A DNA stretch of 64,000 nucleotides from Blastobasis lacticolella (taxonomy: Eukaryota; Arthropoda; Insecta; Lepidoptera; Blastobasidae). The stretch covers positions 1,410,563 through 1,474,562 of the forward strand of contig LR990048.1 in the NCBI GenBank assembly GCA_905147135.1, read 5' to 3'. How positions within the stretch are numbered: the stretch's first letter is position 1; each line of letters opens with the position of its first letter. A program made the position numbers and the translations under genes. Positions 31,006 through 42,300 of the stretch are shown here, piece after piece. Under the pieces are notes generated by a model. That model was not told the DNA's origin, searched no databases, and saw only the letters and a program-made list of their open reading frames with translations.

Positions 31006-32194
31006 AAAATTAGGAAATTAAAAAAAAGTGGGCGATTGGGTCTGTATTTGAGAGGGATTTGCACCCATTGCCCTCGTCCGCACCTGGGTCCTGGAGACAT
31101 ACTGACATAGTCGTGTTTTTGTACAAACACTTTAAAGCTTCGATATGTTGATAGTCGATTTGCCACCGCACAACTCTGTAGAGACTGGCGCACAGCCCAC
31201 GTTTCAATCAAATTAAAAACGTCAAGCATAATGGCTGATTACACTCTTTGGTTTTACCGGCTTCCTGAAGAAGGTGTTTATCATATAGAGTCTCTTCTTT
31301 TCCATGAAGCCGGCCACGGGTATTGCGATTTCCAACTTCAAATTGCCCCACTCTCAACTCGTCTCCGCTTTGTATGCCTAGTTTCACGTAGACAATCCCC
31401 ATGACAACGGTGTAGTGTGTCTTGGAGAAATGTATGGCTGTGGAAGTATCCTCATAGGGAGAAATACCATAATCGCCAATATGCTTGGCGATCGCAGTAG
31501 GTACTTAGATACACAGAAGGATGCTACCGCCTATCCACTGGCTTATTCCGTCAGTGGTTGCCCCTTACGACACAAAATTCAATGTAGAGGTTATGTACAT
31601 TACTTAATAAAATCCACAAATTTCGGTGGGCACGCCCGGGGCCCCCTCCCCCCCCCCTCCTTCCTACGCCTATGAGTTTATTACGAACATAGGTCTCGTA
31701 ATTTACTACGCTTAAACAAGCTTGATTGGTGGTGTCAACTTCAAAATTCTAGAATGTGCGGCCCAAAAGATACCTTTGTACCATTTTGTGCAAAAAGTGA
31801 TTAATCAATAAATAGAAATAAGACCACGCTAGGTCCGAATCGTTTATTTAAAAAAATCTCTGTATGGCAACTTATGGCAAGTTTTTAATCATAGAACGTC
31901 ATTCATTAAAGTCATAACAAACAATTAGATTTCTGTAGGATTGTTTATTTTCGTGAGTTATGAAAAATATTTTTAAATAATGGGTAAAACCATTAAAAAG
32001 GAAGTGTAGGAGATAATATTCAGCATGATTTTCAAATTTAAGCAAAATAAAATTACAAGTTCAAGCTAAAAGTGACCAAATAACTTAATGTTTACAAGAA
32101 GGACTGACAAGGACAGATTATTCCCAGATTTTTGCCATATCCACACTTAATAATTTTTACTGTCAGTCAATACGGACTTATCGTGGTCCTATTA
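31006..32194. other. Intergenic, no gene seen
   Basis: Several short open frames without recognisable domains; C-rich tract at 31645-31660. Confidence 0.45.
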
Positions 32195-32614
32195 TAATGA
32201 GGAGTTTTCCAGTAGGTATTGATAGTTGATTTCAAAAAGCATCAATAGATGGCGCTCCTACAATTTTGGTAATCTTTTTTTAATCTGTATGATGGTGGCA
32301 GTGATTTCATGCAACCAACTAATACTAAACTTAAAAATAAAATGTTTATTAATATAAACATAACTGTTAAAGGTTGAACGAAATGTAAAAAGAAATATTT
32401 ATAGAAGTTGGCACTATGTTGCATTATTATTACAACCTCTAAAATGGTCGAAAACTATCGACAAATACAATATTATCCAATACAACGTACCGAGTGTTTA
32501 TATCCTGTTTGATAAGAACCTATTTCAAGCGATTATCAATTACCAAAATTATCGGAGCGCCATCTAGTGAGTGGTTAGGAATGCTTTAGATACCTATTGG
32601 AAAAATCCTCATTA
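32195..32614. mobile_element. MITE with long terminal inverted repeats
   Basis: Left end TAATGAGGAGTTTTCCAGTA and right end TACCTATTGGAAAAATCCTC then ATTA are inverted copies. A second inverted block further in (AGATGGCGCTCC...ATTTTGGTAAT on the left, its reverse at 32545-32570) extends the pairing to about 90 bp per side. Confidence 0.8.
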
Positions 32615-33126
32615 TCGTCCTAAAAGTTTAACGACCACTGCTTTAATCGATTATTTTTATTTCGATTTGGCTTCGATCATTTAGAATCATCACTACATCA
32701 ATAGAAAACATGCCAGATATTTTTTCTCCTAAAATAGTAGTAATGGAGAATATCTGTAGAGAATCTTATAAGTGAATTAGTAGCATCTACACATTTTATA
32801 ATTAATTAAGTTGACTGTTATTTAATTAGCTTGTAATAAAGCTTCTCATATTGGTCTGTTTATTAGCAAAGCTCTTTTGTGGAAAAATATAGAGGTGATT
32901 TAGAAACTAATGGCCACATTTTAGTAGAAATCAGGAAAAACCAATTGGTCACATAAATACTTAGTCCACGGTCGTATATGTGGTTTATGTCAAACAAAAA
33001 GTCATTGACCATAGACAATTGTAAAATGCCGTAGACCAATCAAATCAAAGAACCTTCAAAAACAAGATGAAAATGTGAAGAAGTGTTTGAACACCAAAAC
33101 ATTGAAATAAATGTTGTTATTTTACA

Positions 33127-33381
33127 GTGAACCGAGTCAGCTTGCGTGTTTTTGTTTATACTAAAATGTTTCCAACGAACCACAAAACTATATTTGTACT
33201 AGATCACACCCCATACTTTGGTATATCGTCGGATAATCCTATTGACTTCGATGTGTCCAAGAGCCGGGGACCTGGCTACGTCCCTCTGCCTCCCATCTGC
33301 AAGTCCTTGTGGACATGCAGCGTCGAGGCGGCAGTGGAATATTGTCGAGTAGTTTGGGATTTGTTTCCCGATGGCAAGCTG
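33127..33381 (+). CDS. IntS13: INTS13 exon 1 (5' UTR 33127-33165, then coding)
   Basis: Residues 1-72, VWA-like fold start (FVLDHTPYF). Acceptor ttttacag before 33127, donor CTG|GTGAGT, phase 0 out. The open frame continues upstream of the ATG only through non-ATG codons. Confidence 0.93.
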
Positions 33382-36300
33382 GTGAGTTTAACATCGAATC
33401 ATAACGTAGTTTCCGCATTTTACGCCACATTCGCTACTATTCCTTGTGGATGGCAGACTTCCTAGCCGCCTGATACGCTACAAAAGTTTCAGAGCACAGT
33501 TACAATATCCTACGTGCCTGTGTTTTTTTAGCTCACTGGGTTGAGGTGTAGCAAAGGGGGCCAAGGAAAAAAGAACAGATTTCTTTTCTCGATTTTTCTT
33601 AGATATTTTTGTATTGCACTCTTTGGTATCTTCTAACTGCTCACTGTGATACCAGTTTGTTTAAACATTTGAGTAACCAAAACTTTTGTTCTTCAGGTAC
33701 GTTTTGTAGTAAGTGACTCAGCTGCACACATTCTGAATACTTGGGCCACAACACAACAGAATTTGACTCATGTAAGTATAGTCACAGATAATGTAATACT
33801 TATACTCCATCTAAAGATTTGAAGAGTTCAAATAGTGAATGTATTTTATTTGGAACTATGGTTGGTGTGTAGAACCGGGTGCCTATTTTCTAGTTAAGCT
33901 TCCATAGTATTGTAGATTACTATACAACCAAACTGTAAGCCAGCAATTCATCATAATTAAAATTCGAATTTTCAATCATATCATTCTATATTAACTTTTC
34001 ATGCAGTAAAGAACAACTAAACTTGTTTTAATAAGTTTTGTTGATACATTACAGATTCTCAATGGACTATGCCTGGTAGGCCCTGTCCGCAGAGGAGCAG
34101 GAGGTGACGTGGTTGGTCTGTGCGCAGCTATAGAGGCTCTTGGTGAACCATCACCTGCACAAACGGCGAAGCCTGCCAATGAGAGACTTTTTCAAAACAG
34201 GTACAGGTTTTATTGTTTAATACTGTTTTGTTTGTTGTATTGGCACAGGTGACTGCATTTCATCAGGTGGCCCACTTGCTTGTTTGTCTAACGTACAACC
34301 GCACACATCACAGTTTGGGGTCTAATTTTGGCAGTTTGGGATCCAACTTAAAATGTAGCCATGTTCCATCAATTTAAATAGTTCGAAAACATTTCGGCAC
34401 AAGCTACACTGTCCTACCACTATTTGCATAAGGTCAACTCTGACTAAAGAAGATAGAAGTGTGCAATTTTATATACTTAGTTATTGCATTTATAACCAAT
34501 ATAATGCACTTCCAGAGGCCGAATAATTTGCATTACGAGCGCCCGTGACGACGACTCAATAAGGAGCCTGTCCGAGATTGCGCTGAATGCATTAATACAG
34601 CAGAACAAGAAGGCCACAATGGCTCAGGCATCAAGTAGTTCAGATTCATCAACAACAGCACCGTAAGTCTATTGTAAATTTGTCATTTTTGTATAGCTTA
34701 ACCATAATATTTATAATTGGAAAGCATTTTATGGCGAGGCAAAAACATGAATAACATACAAGCATATCAGTTTGGAGTATAAGTTCAGTCTTTGCATAGA
34801 AGTTATTTTAATATCTAACACCAGCTGGTAATAGGTTTATTCTTTATTAGTATGTACCAGACAAACATCTTTGATCTGGTGTAATGACTGTTTTCATTAA
34901 CAAATTGTTGTATTTTGCAGGTCTTCATTGATTGTGCATTACTGCCATTTAGTTATAATAAATGTTACGCCAGAGAAGGCTGAGACTAGAGTTAACAATC
35001 AAGCTATTACAGAGGTAAGTTGATCCATGAATGTATAGATTCCACAGAGTCCCTTATTTACAATATAAGGCTGCCTGTCCACCGGAGCGGAGCGAGGCAG
35101 CGGAGCGGAGTAACGGAGAAATATTAACCAATAGGATTTCACAAAATCTCCACACCTCTTTAGTGTACTGGGAGTTGCGAACTAGTTAAAAAATTCATGC
35201 AAATCCGGTTAGCGGAGCGGGGAAGCACGTGCGGGGAAGCGAGTGCCCAAAATGACTCGTCGCGACCTAGCTCCGCATATTGAAAAACACAGTCTGCAAC
35301 TCCGCTCCACATTACTCCGTCGCTCCGCTCCGCAGGCTCGCTCCGTTCTGGTAGACAGGTAGCCTTATTCAGAAGTTTCTTTGCTGATGATGTATAAATT
35401 TGCTAACTAAAATACCGTTGGCGAAGCGAGGTTGACAAAGCTCTTCCGCTGGTGTCAGATGTGACCTAGATCCACAATTTGGCAGATATTACAGTAGAGC
35501 AACTGCTGTCTGACCTCCATGACCCTGTTAAGAGGGGTACGTGACCTGATTGAACCATGGTTACATATTCAGTCACCTGAATGAGAGCCATAAGAGCATA
35601 GGTTAGTGTTCAACTAGTTTACATAACAGAAAAAAGGCACTGGGGATTGGACTCGGTTCCTTTCGCTTATTAGATGCTCCGTAACGGTATATTATATGTA
35701 TTATTATTTACAAACCAAGATATTTTAATTTGACAAAATAAACCACATACATTGACATATTATAATTTTTGTACTGTCATGACATTTCTTTTGATTTTCA
35801 GATGGGCAACGGACTAATGGGGGTGGAAGTAATAGTATCTAGAGCTAGCAATTTGGCAAATCTTTTGGCCCGTTTGGCGTTGCCCCATTATAAACTAGCC
35901 ACAACTACAGTTACTGGAATCCCTATGAAGGTACGTGTGAGAAATTTTTTCGTTTATAGTTCAGTTTACGAGCATCTCATTGTGTTATTCAAAGTCCCAT
36001 GACAATAAAATTAGGCTTCTGGTCTTCTTATCTATTTTTATATCTAAAAGTCAATCAGTAGACAACGTGATACAGACCACCTGAAGGTGCATGGTCTCGG
36101 TTGGCCATGGACATATCAACACCAGGGGTATCCCCAATGCTTTGTACATCTCTAAAATACCGAGATATGTTGCTCTGGCAGCCAACAGACAAATATAGGT
36201 AAAAGCATAAGTAAAGCACTTGTACATAACTCAGAAGAGAGTCACTGGTACATGGCTATAGTGGGTATATATATGAGTATATACGCTATAGCGTGTACAC

Positions 36301-39300
36301 CCGGTACCTCTCGCTTACGAGTCGGATATCTTAACCACTCGGCTATCGGGGCTCCCTAAGAGGCTAAAACATTCGTTTCATTACGAACATTGTGACGACA
36401 GGAGGAGCAGAACGCCAGTTCGAGCGCGAACTACGACGTGGAGATCATCCACTCGGCGGACGCGCACGCCGGCCTCCGCGCCACGCAGACGCCGCAGGAG
36501 GCATTGGAATCGGTGAGACTAGTTATAAGGCTGGCAGTTTTCACTGACTAGTTCAATTTTTATGTCTGGAAAGCTAGAGTTTATAGGCTGTTCCTAGACA
36601 AGAATGCTCCATCTTCACTTACCACCAGCACGGCTAGCACAAGTGTGCTCTCTAGCACGATAAGCGAGAAAAGGCGACACATAGATACTGCTATCTTTAT
36701 ATTGAGAGAAGAATTTCATCTTAGAATTGAGAAAAGAAAACAGGCTCTCTCGCTGCGCGAGTTGTGTCGCGGGCACACTTATGGGCACCGTGCAGGTGAG
36801 ATATCGGTCAAATGTTTAGCTAGTTTAATAAAAAAACTGACATTAACTGAACAGTTACAACTGACAGCAAAACAGAAGACCCTTGTAGTCACACACGTTC
36901 ACTTTTAAATGACAACAAATACCATTTCATTTAAAGATGTCACAGGATGATGACGCCTTGGCCGTAAATGGTTGTTTATTAATTTGGCAAAATAAAAATA
37001 AACCTAAAAAGACTCAAATAGTGGCATAAAGAATGGTCAAATAATAGGAAAGTTTATTCCCATGTAAAATTATAAATCGAACTAAAACTTGTTCCAAATT
37101 AAATAAAACGTGCCGCGAAGCTTAATATTTTAAACATACATAGACAAATTTTCTCTTTACGATCACAACACAACTGTCACCACTGAAAAATCACTGTACA
37201 CACACACTGTTAGTACGTGACAATGCGATAGATCTTAAACAAACAATCAGACTGCATTCGTGCAGCGAACGAATTCTTCGGGACAGACTGGATGCCGTTA
37301 TCCGCGCTAAAAGTGTATATATCGACAATATCTTATTTTCATTATATTTTGATGTTTTTTTCGATATATTGAAGTTTTTAATTAAATAAACTCAATATTG
37401 TCAAAATTATTATACACCGTATACAATTGTATACCGTTTTCAATTGGTAACACTTCGAATTCTAGTTCTTTTAAAATTACATTTGGCATTTTAGATAAGA
37501 TTAGATTAAATTCACAACAAACATAAATAATAGTAAAATGTCAAATGAATACAAATTAAATTAATAATGTCACAGTTGACACAAAATTGTAATACATTGT
37601 ATAATTGTCAATAAATACTATGGGTATACGTTATAGCATACCTACTAACTAAAAAATAAAAATCATTGTCAACTTCTCAAATAACTAAAATGTTTATATA
37701 AAAATAATTAATCAGTACCGATGCAAGTACAAAATTGTATCTTATAAATAAATATACCTAATGTCAAACCTTCATGTCAATATAATCTTTTATTGAATAC
37801 AATGGGGTATCCAATTTGCTCTCTCCTCTTACATGAAATTGCTTTCCTTATCGGGGGTAAAATCTGTTCAGCAGTTTCAAGATTACCCCCAAAATATAAA
37901 CAAACTTATAAACTTACAAAATTACATAAGCTATTTAAAATAATTTTCGCAACAAATCGGTGACAAGAGTAAATAATAAAAACTTGCAGATTCACTCTCG
38001 ACTTGTTGAATTGCTCCATGGTAAAAAAGCTTTCTATTAGCTCTATTACGCCGCCACATTACGATAACAGGGAAGCTACCACTTAACTCTTTGCGATATC
38101 TTTATGATTTTATCGCGCTCTCGGCTTTTGCATGCGAGCGCAATAAAGTATGAAAGCTATAGCTTTTGAGTTTGGCGATTCCACCCAGATGTTACAACAT
38201 TTTTAAACACTCAAGTCTACAACTCCCAATAAGGAAAGAAATTTCTTATAAGAGGAGAGAGCATAGTGTCAAATAATGCGTGTAATGTAAAATGGCCCAC
38301 GGATGTGCTCAAAAAATACTAGAAAAAGACAGAATTCCATAGCGCGATGATGCAGTATATGGCGAATCGGCCGTCAATCGACACGCTCAAAACCTGTCAT
38401 CGCCAAAGAAATTTAATCATACGGCCGGTCCTCCTTACGAAGTAAGGAAAGAATTACGAATTCCCTAGCATTATCATACTATAATATACTAGGGCGAAGT
38501 GGCCGTCCATACAGCCCGTCCTTACGAAGTAAAGATATTCTTTCATCACTGCCAACCCCCCTGTGTCCCCAGGTGGTGCTCCGCTGGTGGACGCCGCGCG
38601 GCGCGGAGGGCGGCGCGGGCGGCTCGGGCGGCGCGCTGTGGCGGGTCACGCCCGCCGACGTCGCCTCGCGGCCCTCCGCCTGCCTCGTCAACTTCCTGCT
38701 CAACGGACGCTCCGTCACGCTCGAGGTGCCCAGGTGAGACCGCTTCCTGCTCGATGGATGCTCTATCACGCTGGAGATGCATATGAGAGTCCACTTCCAG
38801 CGCCATTAACCTTACACTACAGGTGCCCAGGTGAGCCTCCTATCTGCGACGGCGCGAGCTTTCAGCACACAGAGTCGCGCGTGTTTCGAGAGTGATCTGA
38901 CGTGCGTGTTTTGTATAGTATGGTCGTAAACTGAAATATAAAATGGCGATTGGTGCAATGCGGCGGATTGGCCGCTCTGGAGGGCCCCACATATTAACAG
39001 TCTCTGGCCTGCAGTCTCTGGTCGTATCGGGCAGTCTAGGTCAATGACGTCTACACACTAAAGCGATTTATGCCTGCCAGCAATGGCCTGCTACGACATC
39101 TGCGACTACACACTAGCAGTTGTAAATCGGCAGTTTTTGTAAAACTGAAGGCGCTCGACTAACGGAAGGCAAGCTGCCGGCCAACTACCTCCTAATGTGT
39201 ATTTATTTGGCCTCAAGGCCAAAGACTGTCCGGCCAATATCTGTCAAGCGGCCATATACTCTCAGTTCGTATTACTCGTCAGTCCGTAACCTTAAACGGA

Positions 39301-42300
39301 ACTTTTAGTGTAAGGCCTATTGCGAATACCTGACAAACTGATATCGTCCGACGAACTGTTAATCTGTGGTGTCGTTTACGTGTCGTGCCGCTCAATCTTG
39401 CTGGCGTTTGAACCCCCGTACAGCAAGCCTCGACCGCCACCTGCCTCCAATCCCTACACACATTGACACATGCTTCCCCCTCTCCCCAGGAAGGGCGGCG
39501 GGCGCTCGGCGTCCCACGTGCTGGCGGCCCAGGGCGGCGAGCTGTGGATCGGCGCGCTGGCCGGCCGCGCCGCCTACGACGACCCGCCCGCACTGTCGGA
39601 GGGCGCCGGCGGACGCGTTACCGACTACCGGTATTTATTTATTACTAGCAGCCGCCCCGGCTTCGCACGGGTACCACTACGGGTACACGGGTATATAGCC
39701 TATGTCACCCGGGGATAGTGTAGCTTCGCAACTGTGAAAGAATTTTTGAAATCGGTCCGGTAGTCAAACAAAAAATCAAACCTTTCCTCTTTATAATATT
39801 AGTATAGATTATTTTTAGCCATTTCTGTCCCACTGCAGGGCAAAGGTTTATTTGTTTTATTTGCCAACAGATTTACACTTTTTGTCACATTGAAATATAA
39901 TGTGAAAGATCTCTCTTTAACACTGAAATGTAAATCCAATAACAGTAGGTATGTATGCATCGATCGCTATCGCCGATCCGTATGGCATGTTGTATAGACC
40001 TGTTGGTGTCAGTGGAGAGGTGGGCGGCTCAAGGAGCCGACCGCCCGCACTGTCGGAGGGCGCCGGCGGCCGCGTTACCGACTACCGGTATGTAGGTAGT
40101 GACTAGGTAGCGCTATCGTCAATCCATATGGCATGTAGTATAGAGAAGGAGTAGGAAAGCGGACCCTAGCAGAAGCCAGGATAGACGCTAAGATTTTCTT
40201 ATCCAACCGATTTACACTTTTTGCGACATTGAAATATTACATAAAAGATTTATTTATTTACTAGTGGACCCGGCGCGACTTCGTACGCGTACACCTATTT
40301 TACCCTTACCTACCCTTTTTTTCTTACTTAAAAACCTTCCTCTTGAATCACTCTATCTATTAAAAAAAACCGCATCAAAATCCGTTGCGTAGTTTCAAAG
40401 ATTTAAGCATACAAAGGGACATAGGGACAGAGAAAGCGACTTTGTTTTATACTATGTAGTGATTTGCCAACAGATTTACACTTTTTGTTACATTAAATAT
40501 TACATGAAAAATCGTAAACACTTAAATGTAAATCGAATAACAGGCAAACTTATAAAAACTCAAAAAAATAAATCTAAATCTACAACTACTCAAACTTAAC
40601 AACTAAACAATTCTGCCGTCATAAGAAAGAGTACTCAAAATCGGTTTTGAGATAAAGCCATTGCGCGTAATATTTTGACGACTATGTAGAAAACTGTGTA
40701 ATACCTTATAAAGTAAAGTATGTAATCCACTTACTGTATTGTTTGTTAGTTATATGATATTCCTAGTAAATAATACAATATGTTAACTAAAACCTAACCA
40801 CTTACTGTTCTATTCCTTAGGAACTGTTAACATGTTACTTAGACATACCGTGTATTGTTTATATATGCAAAATCGCAGGAAAACATAATACCTCAACGAA
40901 ATCTAGACAGAAAGACGCGTCTATCATTTCTGTGTAACTAACTCAATTTTGTCAAAATCACGACTCTACTCTGTACTCTTTCTTATGACGGCAGAAATAT
41001 ATTGTTAATGTAAACGGCACGAAGACGTACTTAGGATATTCTACAATTGATGATTATGATGATGATGATGATACCCCCCCAGCATAAAGGAGTTCGGCGC
41101 ACTGATGCAGCAGAATCGTCTCGCGCCCTTACGCGGCCCCGGCGCCAACGCGAAGGCCAAGGCGCGGCTGGCAAGACACACCGCCTACTGGCCACTCACG
41201 ATTTCATCCACGCTGATCTTTAATATGGGCAGTGTGAGTATTTGTAGCTTATTTATTTTGTTTGCCAACAGATTTACACTTTTTGTTACATTTTAATATA
41301 ACATGAAAGATCTTAAACACTTAATGTAAATCCAATAACAGGCAAACTTACGTTCACAATAAATCTACAATTGCTCAAACTTAACAGCTAAACAGTGATA
41401 TTGTTAGTGTAAACGGCAAAAGGACGTACTTAGTATATTATACAAATGTAGCCTTACAACTAGTGTCAAATAAGAAGAGACTTGGCGGGTCACGTGGTTC
41501 GACTTGCTTAGTAGGCGATTACCTGCGCAAAATCCCCTCCACTGCCATTTGACAAGTCTCTTCTTTCATTCTTCAAGGATTATACCTTTTATAGCCGGTT
41601 TACATTGGTCAAGAATTTACGTGTGATAGTGACAGGTACCCCAAACTTATCTGACCCGGTGGCCAAAAATGAAACTATGGGAAAATGGCGGCATTTCATT
41701 TTGAAATGTATTTGAAATGATAACAGTTACGTCGCCTCCGGGTCAGTTAAGTTTGTGGCACTTTTACGCTATACGGACTCGACATTGTCCAATCGGTTTG
41801 TACCGCTATATTTGCTATTTATTTTGCTATAGTTGCTGTTTATACCGCTATAGTTGCACTTTACTTATAGACAGACAAATCTTTATTTGCCCCAAATACA
41901 CATCCAAAATAATTAAAAATAGAATTTACAAAGTACGGCGATGTGACGTTGGACCAAACTACTCAACTATGCCAAACGCTTGACCAATGTAAACCAGCCA
42001 TTATCCACAGAGTACTGACCCAGTAGAGTTACAATCTAGTGCGATCACGCTTCTGCAACACGTCAGTGATTTTGCAGATCACAACGACAATTTATTTAGT
42101 CGAACACGGTACAAGTTTACCTTCTCCCGCACCTTCGTACGAATATACGGCTATTAGTAAGAATTTATTTGTAACTAATAAAGTTGCTAGGCAATACTCC
42201 TTTACTGCGTCTGTAATCCGTGCTTTTACTATATCTTAGTTCCTTAGAAGCACTTACTTTGGACCCGTTGGTCACCTTAGCTCAAAACGAAAATCGATTC

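Larger units (their letters stand above)
39866..41455 (+). repeat. Recurring intron segment in INTS13 introns 9 and 10
   Basis: TTTGCCAACAGATTTACACT and ATGTAAATCCAATAACAGGC recur at 39866-39945, about 40192-40255 (partial), 40456-40560 and 41255-41345. The last two copies continue in parallel to AACGGCA-GACGTACTTAG. This is a segmental duplication that straddles exon 10. Confidence 0.75.

Noticed and set aside
33127..33165. N-terminal extension of INTS13 from 33127
   Set aside because: It would start on GTG immediately after a splice acceptor; the family N-terminus fits the ATG at 33166.
38479..39718. Open frames of 80-110 codons on both strands around INTS13 exons 8 and 9
   Set aside because: GC-rich exon shadows; only the spliced INTS13 frame matches a protein family.
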